Source of the DNA: Chitinophaga caseinilytica
GTDB taxonomy: Bacteria; Bacteroidota; Bacteroidia; Chitinophagales; Chitinophagaceae
Direction: 5' to 3'
DNA: 64,000 nucleotides
Assembly: GCF_038396765.1 (NCBI RefSeq)
Contig: NZ_CP150096.1
Location: forward strand, 2,277,001 to 2,341,000
The notes below the pieces were generated by a model that did no database searches, was not told where the DNA came from, and saw nothing but the letters and a program-made list of their open reading frames with translations. The position numbers and the translations under genes are program-made. Of the stretch, positions 19,107 through 28,304 are shown piece by piece. Position 1 is the first letter of the stretch, and every line of letters begins with the position of its first letter.

Positions 19107-20147
19107 ATGAAAGAACAGAAAGGCCAGGAAATGAAAAGATTATCCCTGAAAGATGTGGCGCGCATGGCGGGCGTTGCTCCTTCTACCGTGTCGTTCGTTC
19201 TCAACGGAAAGGCCCGGCAGATGCGCATCAGCGAAGAACTGGCCGAAAAAGTGATGGCAGTAGTGAAAAAGACCGGGTATCAACCCCACTCCGTGGCCGT
19301 CAACTTGCGGACAGGCCAGTCCAAAACCCTCGGTCTTATGGTGGAAAGCATCTCCGGAAGCTTCTTCGCCGCCCTGGCCCGGGTCATCGAGTCGGAAGCC
19401 GACCGCTACGGCTACCATATCGTGTATTGCAGTACGGAAAATAATGCGCAGAAAGGCGGGGAACTGATTAAAATGCTCAGTCGCCAGCAGGTAGACGGTT
19501 ACCTGATCACGCCCGCCGCCGGCATGGAGAAAGATATCCAGCAACTGATCGCCCACAAACGGCCGCTCGTGTTGATGGACAGCTACTTCCCCGAAGTGCA
19601 GGCGCCGCATGTTTTGATCGATAATTACGCCGGTGTGAAGCAGGGCATCGAGCACCTGGTAGACCGTGGCGCGAAGCAGATCGGTTTCGTGACGGTGGAT
19701 ATGGAATTGGTGCAGATGCAGGAGCGCATCAAAGGCTACCGCGAAACGCTGCGCCATCATGGGATTCCCGTGAAGAACAAGCTCGTGCTGGAATTGCCTT
19801 ATAATGGCGATAAAGACGAATCCGTCCGCAAGATCCGCCAGTTCATTCAGGCGAACAAAGGGATCGATGCGTTGTTTTTCGCGACGAACTACCTGGGCAT
19901 CCTTGGGTTGGAAGCCCTTGCAGGACTGAACCTGAAAATCCCCGACGATATAGCGGTGGTGTGCTTCGACGATCACGATATTTTCCGGTTGTACCCGCCC
20001 GGCATCACGGTGGTGCAGCAGCCGATAGAGGAAATCGCGAAAACGGCGATGCAGTTGCTGATGAACCAGTTAGACAAAAGTCAGCGTGCATTGCGCAAAA
20101 CGAAGCTGGAGCTGCCGGGCAAGTTCATCAAGCGGGGATCTACGTGA
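19107..20147 (+). CDS. LacI-family regulator of the mannoside locus
   Basis: A 346-residue LacI/GalR protein (a start at 19131, MKRLSLKDVA, is also possible). The helix-turn-helix reads VARMAGVAPSTVSFVLNGK; the Phe after STVS differs from the Arg of the regulator at 10640, so a different operator is expected. The sensor domain (SKTLGLMVESISGSFF on) is of the ribose-binding type. It lies upstream of and co-directional with a susC/susD/GH92 set, and the ATCGAT-centred sites at 20360, 20710, 25906 and 30620 are the likely targets (inference). Confidence 0.9.
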   Translation: MKEQKGQEMKRLSLKDVARMAGVAPSTVSFVLNGKARQMRISEELAEKVMAVVKKTGYQPHSVAVNLRTGQSKTLGLMVESISGSFFAALARVIESEADRYGYHIVYCSTENNAQKGGELIKMLSRQQVDGYLITPAAGMEKDIQQLIAHKRPLVLMDSYFPEVQAPHVLIDNYAGVKQGIEHLVDRGAKQIGFVTVDMELVQMQERIKGYRETLRHHGIPVKNKLVLELPYNGDKDESVRKIRQFIQANKGIDALFFATNYLGILGLEALAGLNLKIPDDIAVVCFDDHDIFRLYPPGITVVQQPIEEIAKTAMQLLMNQLDKSQRALRKTKLELPGKFIKRGST

Positions 20148-20279
20148 TAGTGACTTCCTTCTCTATTTGAAATTCCGATGCTGTTACATCTTTCTGGTAC
20201 GATGAAACGGTTTAAAATGATCACGCGGATGTGATAATTTCGCTGCCGTTATGCAGCAGTTTCCGTTCGTCATTTTTCC

Positions 20280-20297
20280 TTCCAAAAATTTTTGGAA
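20280..20297. promoter_or_regulatory. 18-bp perfect palindrome TTCCAAAAATTTTTGGAA
   Basis: A perfect palindrome 16 bp upstream of a TACATTTA promoter-like box and directly before another ATCGAT core (20297-20302). A regulator binding site is plausible; nothing identifies the protein. Confidence 0.4.
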
Positions 20298-20359
20298 TCG
20301 ATAAATTAATTCTACATTTACGTCACGCCTATTCATCAAGGCTTTTTTTAAAACCCTTT

Positions 20360-20375
20360 GCTAAATCGATTTTGC
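20360..20375. promoter_or_regulatory. Operator candidate 1 (GCTAAATCGATTTTGC)
   Basis: Near-palindrome around ATCGAT, one of four related sites in the mannoside locus. It lies about 40 bp downstream of a TACATTTA promoter-like box, a position suited to repression. Flanking TTTTAAAACC sequence is shared with site 2. Confidence 0.65.
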
Positions 20376-20709
20376 TGTTTAGCATTGTGTTAAAAGGAGA
20401 GGAGATGGCGGGGTGGGACCTGACAATGAATGTAACAGTCGGGGGATGAAGTGCTATACCGCTTTATTCCCGCACCAAATTCTACGATCGGTTATGAAGG
20501 GATGGGCGATGCCTGTCCGTACACATTTGCTGACAAGGAAAAGCTTTTATCGAAAAACAGCTTGATTTTTTGTGACACACAGGAAGATTTGCTACACACA
20601 TCCAGTGCGATCTCCTATTGTAAAACTCAATTACACTTATCGATGACGAACTAGCCAACGGCATCCAGGATGCCTCCCAAAAAACCAAGACGCCTTTTAA
20701 AACCATTTA

Positions 20710-20725
20710 GCTAAATCGATTTTGC
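20710..20725. promoter_or_regulatory. Operator candidate 2 (GCTAAATCGATTTTGC)
   Basis: Identical 16-mer to site 1, 350 bp further on, with similar left flank. Two identical operators upstream of susC would allow DNA looping by a LacI-family protein. Confidence 0.65.
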
Positions 20726-20902
20726 GTCTGGCCGAGCGCCAGGGGCATGGCGGTTTGCTGCCCAATTCGTTCGGACCGAAAGTCTGCGCACAGGGATTTT
20801 TTTCCTTGCCGCTTCGACGGATCGTCCGCACCCAGGAAACTATTGCCTTTACCGCTTCGACGAAATGCCGGGGCATGGGGATTTATTGCCCTGCTGATTA
20901 CC

Positions 20903-21113
20903 GGTAATGAATTGTGGTGATTGTAGCGACTGAAAATCCAACCGGAAGTGAATTGTAAAAAATTGCTTCAAAAGGAAACCTGCATGGTAAACTTTTGTGA
21001 CGAATGTAGTGACTGAAAACATGCAAAGTAATGTGATGATTTTTTCAGTTTGAAGGCCGGCCGGTAAAGGGTTGTAGCATTTATAGCGACTGAAAGCCTG
21101 CAAGGAAATGAAC
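20903..21113 (+). repeat. Three degenerate direct repeats, about 80-bp period
   Basis: Units of about 51 bp start at 20903, 20986 and 21063. Each begins GGTAA, continues to TTGT, then TGTAGCGACTGAAAA (TGTAGTGACTGAAAA and TATAGCGACTGAAAG in the others) and ends in a TGCAAGGAAATGA-like block. Periods are 83 and 77 bp. They lie within 330 bp upstream of the susC start codon. Confidence 0.7.
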
Positions 21114-21230
21114 TAACCGCCCGGGCCAAAAGCCCGCGCACACCGATTATTTAGCCAAGTAAAAATTCCCTGTCCGCAGGGACCAGGACATCCTATGCCT
21201 GTATTTTCTTAACCAAATCAATAAATTGCA

Positions 21231-24161
21231 ATGAACACCGCATCCACGTTTTCCAGGCGTGTAGGCTGGATGAGCGTCTTGCTCGCGCTCGTCTGCTCCG
21301 TGGCTTTCTCCCAATCCCGTACCATCAGGGGGAAAGTGACAGACGCCAGGGACAACACGCCGCTTCCCGGCGTTACCGTGAAAATCGTCAACGCCGCCGC
21401 CGGAACGGTCACCGGCGCAGATGGCACCTATTCCATCTCCGTTCCCTCCGCCAGCTCGCGGCTGGAATTCAGCTTCATCGGCTACGAAACACTCACCCTC
21501 CCCGCCGGCGCCAGCGGCACCCTCGACGTGGGGCTCCCCCTTTCTTCCAAAAACCTGGAAGACGTAGTGGTAGTCGGATACGGCACCCTCAAGAAAAAGG
21601 AAATCACCAACGCCGTCACTTCCCTCAGACCCGAAAATTTTAACGCCGGCGTGGCCCGCAGCCCGCTCGATCTTATCCAGGGGAAAGTGCCCGGGCTTTC
21701 CATCACCCGCGCCAATGGCACCAACCCCAACGGTGGCGCCACTTTCCAGATGCGCGGCATCACCTCTCTCAATGGCTCGCAGGAACCCCTCATCGTTATC
21801 GACGGCGTCCCCGGTGGTAACCTCGACCTCCTCCAGCAGGAAGACATCGCCTCCGTAGACGTGCTCCGCGACGGCTCCGCCGCCGCTATCTACGGCACCC
21901 GCGGCAATGGCGGCGTGATCCTCATCACCACCAAAAAAGGCCGCGGCGGCGCTCCCCAGTTCAACCTGGCCACCTTCGTGCAGCGCGACTACGTAGCCAA
22001 AAAGCCCCGCTTCCTCACCGCCGACGAATTCCGCAAAATCGCGCCGAACGCCGACGAAGGCGGAAACACCGACGTGTACGACATGCTCCTCAACAAAGAC
22101 AACCTTTCGCAGTATTACACACTCAGCGCCACCGGCGGCAATGAAAAGTCGAACTACCGCGCAGCCGTGTATTACAACAAAGGAGAAGGCATCGCCAAAC
22201 GCAACTACCGCGACCAATACGGCGGCCGTATCAACGTCAACCAGACAGGCGTAAACGGCAGGCTCGTCCTGCAATCGAACCTTTCCGTGAACTTCAACAA
22301 AGCCGACCTCCTCGGCGGCAACAACGGCGACTTCGAACAGGCCGTGCAGCGCAATCCTACTTCCCCGCTCATGAAAGACGGCAAATACGTAAACCCGAAC
22401 GGTTTCAACGTATACAACCCCATCGCGCGGCTGGAACAGGAACTGTATTACCGCGACCAGCAAACGCTGCAGGGCGATGCCAAACTGAGCTTCGAAGTGA
22501 TCAAAGACCTCCGCGCCAGCGTGTTCGGCGGCATTTCCCGCAACACCTATAACGACCGGCAGTTCCGTACCAAAGACTCGAAGTCATCAGTAGACTCCTA
22601 CGAAGGCCGCGGGTATGCTTATAAAGGCAATTACATGTCGCTGGACAAAACCCTGGACGTCACGCTCGACTACTTCAAGCGGATCGATAAGCACCAGGTG
22701 ACGGCAGTAGCGGGTTACAGCTACTTCAACAGCACTTACGAAACGTTCAACATGAACAACTCCGGCTTCCTGACAGATGGTTTTCAGGACTGGAACATGG
22801 GCAACGGCCTCTTCCTCCGCGAAGGCAAGGCCGGAATGGGCAGCTATAAGGCAGAACATTCGCTGGTGGCGTTCTTTGCCCGCGCCAACTACTCTTTCAA
22901 CGATAAATATTTTGCGCAGGCCATTTTCCGGTATGAAGGGTCTACCCGTTTCGGGAAAGACAACAAATGGGCGAAGTTCCCCTCCATTTCTGCCGGTTGG
23001 AACCTGCATGAGGAAGATTTTATTAAATCGACCGGATGGGTGGATCAGCTGAAACTGCGTGTGGGGTATGGTGAAACGGGCAACTCCGGTTTCGCCAACT
23101 ACAATTCGCTGACGCTGATGAGCACCGGTGGCGCTTATCCGCTGGACGGGCGCTATCCCGAAACGGTGGGCCTTTCCCGCAATCCCAACCCGCGGCTGGG
23201 CTGGGAAACGAAGGCGGAATGGAACTTCGGCCTCGATTTCTCGCTCTTCGATAACAGGTTGGGCGGCTCGTTCGATGTGTACAGGAGAACGACGGGCGCG
23301 CTCCTCGGCAACTACGATGTGCCATTGCCTTCCAACGTGAACGATAAAATGTGGTATAACCTGGGCAGCATCCGGAACAAGGGTTTCGAGATCGTGCTGA
23401 ACGCCGTTCCGGTGCAGAAAAAGAATTTCACTTACAGTACAGACATCACGTTCAACCGGCAGAACAACACCATGACCAAAATTTCGGGTCCCGGCTACCG
23501 GATCGAAATGCTGACTTTCGGGGGATTGCCGTCTCCGGGTAACCTCGGGCCTGCGATCCGCGTAGTGGAAGGCAGCGCACTGGGCAATTTCTACGGGAAA
23601 CGTTTCGCCGGGTTCACCGCCGAAGGGGACTTCCTCTTCTACAAAAAAGACGGCTCCACCGGCAAGGCGGGCGATATCAAAGAAGAAGACCTTTCCGTGA
23701 TCGGGAATGGTGTTCCGAAGATGATGATCTCCTGGAACAACAACTTCCGTTACAAGAACTGGGACTTCACCATGTTCTGGCGCGGAAAGCTGGGCGTGGA
23801 TTTGCTGAACCTGCAAGACATGTATTTCGGCAATCGCAGCTGGCTGCCCAATAACCTGCTCATGGTGGCGCTGACGAAACATGCACAGGTGAAAGTGCCC
23901 CCGCAGTATTCCGATTATTACCTGGAACCGGGCGGGTTCGTGAAGCTCGACAACGTGACCATCGGCTACAAATTCCCCGTGAAATCCGGCGTGATCCGCC
24001 AACTCAGGGCATATGTTTCCGGCAGGAACCTGGCTACCATCACCAAATACTCCGGCCTCGACCCCGAGCTGCAAGACAACGGGATGACCACCGGTATCGA
24101 CAACCGCGGGTTCTATCCGCGCACCCGTTCGTTCACCGTCGGCCTTAACCTGGGCTTTTAA
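21231..24161 (+). CDS. SusC/RagA-type TonB-dependent outer-membrane transporter
   Basis: Outer-membrane barrel of 976 residues that imports oligosaccharides with TonB energy. A signal peptide ends near AFSQ; a carboxypeptidase-regulatory-like domain follows (IRGKVTDARDNTPLPGVTV), then the plug domain (MRGITSLNGSQEPLIVIDG, about residue 170, and AAAIYGTRGNGGVILITTKK, about 215) and the barrel, ending in an aromatic C-terminus (VGLNLGF). There is no STN domain, so it is not expected to signal to an anti-sigma factor; control is probably by the upstream LacI. SusD follows after 23 bp. With two GH92 genes nearby, alpha-mannosides are the likely cargo. Confidence 0.94.
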   Translation: MNTASTFSRRVGWMSVLLALVCSVAFSQSRTIRGKVTDARDNTPLPGVTVKIVNAAAGTVTGADGTYSISVPSASSRLEFSFIGYETLTLPAGASGTLDVGLPLSSKNLEDVVVVGYGTLKKKEITNAVTSLRPENFNAGVARSPLDLIQGKVPGLSITRANGTNPNGGATFQMRGITSLNGSQEPLIVIDGVPGGNLDLLQQEDIASVDVLRDGSAAAIYGTRGNGGVILITTKKGRGGAPQFNLATFVQRDYVAKKPRFLTADEFRKIAPNADEGGNTDVYDMLLNKDNLSQYYTLSATGGNEKSNYRAAVYYNKGEGIAKRNYRDQYGGRINVNQTGVNGRLVLQSNLSVNFNKADLLGGNNGDFEQAVQRNPTSPLMKDGKYVNPNGFNVYNPIARLEQELYYRDQQTLQGDAKLSFEVIKDLRASVFGGISRNTYNDRQFRTKDSKSSVDSYEGRGYAYKGNYMSLDKTLDVTLDYFKRIDKHQVTAVAGYSYFNSTYETFNMNNSGFLTDGFQDWNMGNGLFLREGKAGMGSYKAEHSLVAFFARANYSFNDKYFAQAIFRYEGSTRFGKDNKWAKFPSISAGWNLHEEDFIKSTGWVDQLKLRVGYGETGNSGFANYNSLTLMSTGGAYPLDGRYPETVGLSRNPNPRLGWETKAEWNFGLDFSLFDNRLGGSFDVYRRTTGALLGNYDVPLPSNVNDKMWYNLGSIRNKGFEIVLNAVPVQKKNFTYSTDITFNRQNNTMTKISGPGYRIEMLTFGGLPSPGNLGPAIRVVEGSALGNFYGKRFAGFTAEGDFLFYKKDGSTGKAGDIKEEDLSVIGNGVPKMMISWNNNFRYKNWDFTMFWRGKLGVDLLNLQDMYFGNRSWLPNNLLMVALTKHAQVKVPPQYSDYYLEPGGFVKLDNVTIGYKFPVKSGVIRQLRAYVSGRNLATITKYSGLDPELQDNGMTTGIDNRGFYPRTRSFTVGLNLGF

Positions 24162-24184
24162 TTCACCGAAACCGAAGAAATCTT

Positions 24185-25819
24185 ATGCAAAAGAAACATA
24201 TCGTGCTGGGGCTGACCGCGCTGTTGTGCGGAGCGGCTTCCTGCACCAACCTCGACGAAAAAGTATATTCCGAGCTGGTTGCGGACAATTACTATAAAAA
24301 CCGCACCGAAGTAATGACCGCCGTACTGCGTCCTTTCACCCATGCCAATGCCTGGGCCTCACCCACGGGGCAGGTAGGGTACTGGCGCGTGAGCGAGCTT
24401 TCCGGCGACCAGCTTGCCTGGCCGCAGAAAGGTATCCACGGGTTCGACGGCGGGCAATGGATCCGGCTCCATAATCATACCTGGACGGTAGACGACGATG
24501 TGGTCTGGAACCCCTGGCGGCTCATGTATTGGGGGCTCGGGTTTTGCAACAGCACCATCGGCGACCTGCAGAAAGTCGATTTCACCAAGATCGGCATGAC
24601 GGAGGCAGACAAGGTGTCGATCATCGCGGAAACGAAGGTGCTGCGCGCCTGGCATTACCTCCGCCTCATGGACCTCTACGGGAACATTCCCATCGTAACG
24701 GAAGTGGGCGTGCCGGCTCAGCCGAAAGTGGCGCCGCGGAAGGAAGTCTGGGAGTTCATCGAAAAGGAGATCCGGGAGAACGTGGAACAGCTGCAGCCGC
24801 TGGGGCCGTCGATGGTAGGAAGAGTGAGCAAGGCCGCAGGATACGCCATGCTGGCGGAATTGTACCTGAACGCGCAGAAATGGGCGGGCGTAACGAAGTG
24901 GGACGAATGTGTGGCCGTCTGCAACAAAATCCTCAATGGGGACGGGGGCAGCCTGAAAGGTGCGGCGCCTGCGCTGGAGACCGATATCATGAAACCTTTC
25001 AATAATGTCAATCACAATTCACCCGAAAACCTATTCCAGATTGCCTATAACTTTACAGTAGGCAAATTCCGTTTCGGTTGGAATGGCGACCTCTGGCATT
25101 ACGAGCAGCGGCAGGCGTATAACGCCACCGAGCGGGGGAATAACGGCATCGTGGTGATCCCTACGGCGTTTGACGCGTTTGCCGATAACGACCTCCGGAA
25201 AAAGCAGTGGATGTTGATCGACACGCTGAAGAAACACCCGGCTGTGCGAGCCAATGTAGCGGATTCGGTGGTGATGGCGACGGAAGAGTATAAGAACAAG
25301 CCGCTGGTGTTCGTGAAGGAGATCCGCCGCAATTCGGAAGGCGAAACCGGCGCTGGTGGCATGACGAGAGGGGAGGAGAACAGCGGTGCGCGCTTCTCGA
25401 AGTACCTGCCCGGCGCCAAGGATGACGCCGAATATTGGAATAACGATTTCGTGCTGTACCGCCTGGCGGAGATCGTTTTGAACAAGGCCGAAGCCATCAT
25501 GCGGAAGAACGGCGGGGCCGCAAATGCGGAGGCTGTGGCGCTGGTAAATTCGGTGCGTCAAAGAGCGTTTACGGCAACTGATTGGCCTTCAGCGGCTTAT
25601 ACAACCGCGACATTAACTTTGGACGAACTTTTGGCAGAACGCGGAAGGGAATTTATTTTTGAAGGGAAAAGACGCCAAGATTTGATTAGGTTTGGTAAAT
25701 TTACGACCGCAACATGGTGGGACCATGCTGCGACGAGCGCCAAAGCCGAATTATTTCCGATACCGGGCCGCCAGATCAGGCTAAACCCCAATCTGGAACA
25801 ACATGAAGGCTACAAATAG
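24185..25819 (+). CDS. SusD/RagB-type surface glycan-binding lipoprotein
   Basis: A 544-residue lipoprotein (lipobox LLCGAASC, mature Cys near residue 20) that caps the SusC barrel and binds the glycan at the cell surface. It shows the SusD pattern: helical TPR-like N-terminal half (ETKVLRAWHYLRLMDLYGNIP, about residue 150) and a C-terminal region with ERGREFIFEGKRRQDLIRFG, typical of RagB/SusD. Partner of the preceding SusC. Sequence at 25560-25760 is somewhat more AT-rich than the rest of the gene. Confidence 0.94.
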   Translation: MQKKHIVLGLTALLCGAASCTNLDEKVYSELVADNYYKNRTEVMTAVLRPFTHANAWASPTGQVGYWRVSELSGDQLAWPQKGIHGFDGGQWIRLHNHTWTVDDDVVWNPWRLMYWGLGFCNSTIGDLQKVDFTKIGMTEADKVSIIAETKVLRAWHYLRLMDLYGNIPIVTEVGVPAQPKVAPRKEVWEFIEKEIRENVEQLQPLGPSMVGRVSKAAGYAMLAELYLNAQKWAGVTKWDECVAVCNKILNGDGGSLKGAAPALETDIMKPFNNVNHNSPENLFQIAYNFTVGKFRFGWNGDLWHYEQRQAYNATERGNNGIVVIPTAFDAFADNDLRKKQWMLIDTLKKHPAVRANVADSVVMATEEYKNKPLVFVKEIRRNSEGETGAGGMTRGEENSGARFSKYLPGAKDDAEYWNNDFVLYRLAEIVLNKAEAIMRKNGGAANAEAVALVNSVRQRAFTATDWPSAAYTTATLTLDELLAERGREFIFEGKRRQDLIRFGKFTTATWWDHAATSAKAELFPIPGRQIRLNPNLEQHEGYK

Positions 25820-25905
25820 GCGTCGAATGAATATGTGCTTATCATACAAACAATAAAGAGTAGCATCTAACGGCTGGCCCATTCCTGGGCCGGCCCCTTT
25901 CTTTT

Positions 25906-25921
25906 ACAAAATCGATTTTGC
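25906..25921. promoter_or_regulatory. Operator candidate 3 (ACAAAATCGATTTTGC) at GH92 copy 1
   Basis: Best palindrome of the set, ending 3 bp before the GH92 start codon, so a bound protein would block translation initiation sequence or elongation rather than only the promoter. The extended arms read CAAAATCGATTTTG without mismatch. Confidence 0.65.
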
Positions 25922-25924
25922 AAC

Positions 25925-28216
25925 ATGAATACATTTCGCTGGTGCCTTGTCGCATTATGTGCAGGCTTTCACGCAAACGCTCAGACCGTAACAAAGATCA
26001 CAGATCCCGTGGAGTGGGTAAACCCCCTCATGGGCACAGATTCGAAAGGCAGCTTGTCTAACGGTAACACCTATCCCGCCATCGCCACCCCCTGGGGCAT
26101 GAACTTCTGGATGCCGCAAACCAACCAGAACGGAAACGGATGGGCCTATCAATACAGCGCCGACAAAATCCGCGGGTTCAAACAAACCCATCAGCCCTCC
26201 CCCTGGATCAACGATTATGGCCAGTTCTCCCTCATGCCCGTCACCGGCCGCATGAAATTCTCGCAAGACGAACGCGCCAGCTGGTTCTCCCACAAAGCGG
26301 AAACCGCCAAACCTTACTATTATAGCGTTTATCTCGCAGACGCCGACGTCACCACCGAGATCGCCCCCACCGAAAGGGCCGCGCAATTCCGGTTCACCTT
26401 CCCCAAAACCGATAGCGCTTTCATCGTGGTAGACGCCTTCGACCGGGGCAGCTATATCAGGATCATCCCCTCCGAAAGGAAAATTATCGGTTACTCCACC
26501 CGCAACAGCGGCGGCGTTCCGGAAAATTTTAAAAATTATTTCGTGCTCGTGTTCGACAAGCCCTTTGCCCTCGCCCACACCTGGGACGGCAACCGCCTGG
26601 CCAAAGACACGCTCGAGCTCAAAGCCGGCAACGCCGGCGCTATCATCGGCTTCGCCACCTCGAAAGGGGAAAAAGTACTCGTAAAAGCCGCCTCCTCCTT
26701 CATCAGCCACGAACAGGCCGCCCTCAACCTCCAGCGCGAAGTAGGGGCAGACAGCTTCGAGGCCACCAAACAGAAAGCCAAACAGGCATGGAACAAGGAA
26801 CTGGGCCGCATCGTTCCGGAAGGAGGCACCTCCGACCAGGTGCGCACCTTCTATTCCTGCCTCTACCGCACCCTGCTCTTCCCCCGCAAATTCTACGAAT
26901 TCGACGCAAAAAACCAGATCGTACATTACAGCCCGTACAACGGCCAGGTACTCCCCGGCTACATGTTCACCGACAACGGGTTCTGGGACACCTTCCGCGC
27001 CGTATTCCCCTTCTTCACCCTCATGTACCCGGAACTGAACGGCCAGATCATGGAAGGCCTCGCCAACACCTACAAGGAAAGCGGTTGGCTGCCGGAATGG
27101 GCCAGCCCCGGGCATCGCGACTGCATGATCGGCTCCAACTCCGCTTCCCTCATCGCCGACAGCTATCTCAAAGGCATCCGCGGGTACGACATCGAAACGC
27201 TGTACCAGGCGCTGCTGAAGAATTCCGAGAACGAAGGGCCCCTCAGCTCCGTAGGCCGCAAAGGCGTGAAATACTATAACAGCCTGGGATACGTGCCCTA
27301 TGACGTCGATGTCAACGAAAACGCCGCCCGCACGCTCGAATATGCGTACGACGATTTCACCATCTATAAACTCGCCGTGGCACTGAAACGCCCGCAGGAA
27401 GAGATCGAACGGTTCAAAAAACGCAGCCAGAACTACCGTAACCTCTTCGATCCGGAAACAAAACTCATGCGCGGAAAGAACCAGGACGGAAAGTTCCAGG
27501 CGCCTTTCAACCCCTTCAAATGGGGCGACGCCTTCACCGAAGGCAACAGCTGGCACTACACCTGGTCCGTGTTCCACGACGTGGAAGGCCTCGCGCGCCT
27601 CATGGGCGGCCGCCCGCAATTCGCGCAGATGCTCGACTCCGTGTTCGTGATGGCGCCGGTTTACGATGAAAGCTACTACGGCTCCGTGATCCACGAAATC
27701 CGCGAAATGCAGATCGCCAACATGGGCCAGTACGCACATGGCAACCAGCCCATCCAGCACATGATCTACCTCTACAACTACGCCGGCCAACCCTGGAAAA
27801 CCCAGTACTGGGTGCGCCAGGTGATGGACCGCCTATACCATTCCGGCGCCGATGGCTACTGTGGCGATGAAGACAACGGCCAAACATCCGCCTGGTACGT
27901 GTTCTCGGCAATGGGCTTCTATCCCGTATGTCCCGGAACAGACCAGTATGTGTTAGGCGCGCCCTTGTTCCCGAAAATGACGGTAACGCTGCAAAACGGT
28001 AAGAAATTCGTGATCGAAGCACCGGGCAACAGCAAGACGAACGTGTATACCCAAAACGTTACGCTGAACGGCAAACCGCTCAACGCGAACTGGATCAGCC
28101 ATTCGGCGATCCAGCAGGGCGGTGTGATGAAAGTATCGATGGGGGCTAGTCCTAATAAACAACGGGGCACAAACGAGTCTGCTTATCCTTATTCGTTCAC
28201 AACAACTGGAAAATAA
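25925..28216 (+). CDS. GH92 alpha-mannosidase (copy 1)
   Basis: Exo-acting, Ca-dependent inverting alpha-mannosidase of 763 residues with a signal peptide ending near ANAQ, probably periplasmic. The beta-sandwich N-terminal domain starts at VEWVNPLMGTDSKGS. The catalytic-acid motif is TEGNSWHYTW with Glu539; the acidic pair is in CGDEDNGQTSAW (Asp648, Asp650). The substrate loop reads HGNQPIQH where copy 2 has HGNEPAHH, and the early motif is QTHQPSPWINDYG instead of SHTHFSGTGHSD. These differences suggest the two enzymes cleave different mannosidic linkages. Confidence 0.92.
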   Translation: MNTFRWCLVALCAGFHANAQTVTKITDPVEWVNPLMGTDSKGSLSNGNTYPAIATPWGMNFWMPQTNQNGNGWAYQYSADKIRGFKQTHQPSPWINDYGQFSLMPVTGRMKFSQDERASWFSHKAETAKPYYYSVYLADADVTTEIAPTERAAQFRFTFPKTDSAFIVVDAFDRGSYIRIIPSERKIIGYSTRNSGGVPENFKNYFVLVFDKPFALAHTWDGNRLAKDTLELKAGNAGAIIGFATSKGEKVLVKAASSFISHEQAALNLQREVGADSFEATKQKAKQAWNKELGRIVPEGGTSDQVRTFYSCLYRTLLFPRKFYEFDAKNQIVHYSPYNGQVLPGYMFTDNGFWDTFRAVFPFFTLMYPELNGQIMEGLANTYKESGWLPEWASPGHRDCMIGSNSASLIADSYLKGIRGYDIETLYQALLKNSENEGPLSSVGRKGVKYYNSLGYVPYDVDVNENAARTLEYAYDDFTIYKLAVALKRPQEEIERFKKRSQNYRNLFDPETKLMRGKNQDGKFQAPFNPFKWGDAFTEGNSWHYTWSVFHDVEGLARLMGGRPQFAQMLDSVFVMAPVYDESYYGSVIHEIREMQIANMGQYAHGNQPIQHMIYLYNYAGQPWKTQYWVRQVMDRLYHSGADGYCGDEDNGQTSAWYVFSAMGFYPVCPGTDQYVLGAPLFPKMTVTLQNGKKFVIEAPGNSKTNVYTQNVTLNGKPLNANWISHSAIQQGGVMKVSMGASPNKQRGTNESAYPYSFTTTGK

Positions 28217-28271
28217 TCAAGATCCTGGAATAGTAGCAATCTATGCTATTTCATTGTTCACTGTAAATTTC

Positions 28272-28300
28272 GCATCCCGGTTCTCCGGGATGTTTTTTTT
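28272..28300 (+). terminator. Terminator after GH92 copy 1
   Basis: Perfect 8-bp stem CATCCCGG/CCGGGATG, loop TTCT and eight T residues, between two convergent GH92 genes. Confidence 0.85.
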
Positions 28301-28304
28301 GTCC

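Larger units (their letters stand above)
20148..21230. other. Long noncoding region upstream of susC
   Basis: About 1.1 kb with no convincing gene; the short frames inside it (for example 20231-20449 and 20451-20654) have no recognisable features. It holds an 18-bp palindrome, a promoter-like TACATTTA (20313-20320), two operator candidates embedded in a longer direct repeat (20337-20378 and 20685-20728), and three degenerate tandem units (20903-21113). The layout suggests a long regulated leader in front of susC or the remains of a lost gene. Confidence 0.6.

Noticed and set aside
10640..20147. Both LacI regulators sharing one operator type
   Set aside because: The recognition helices differ (VSTVSR against PSTVSF) and the two palindrome families lie in separate gene sets.
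20231..20654. Two short plus-strand frames upstream of susC
   Set aside because: No signal, domain or codon pattern supports them, and they contain an operator and a promoter-like site.
20903..21113. Possible CRISPR array in the susC leader
   Set aside because: Only three units, strongly diverged from one another and with similar spacers; no cas gene nearby.
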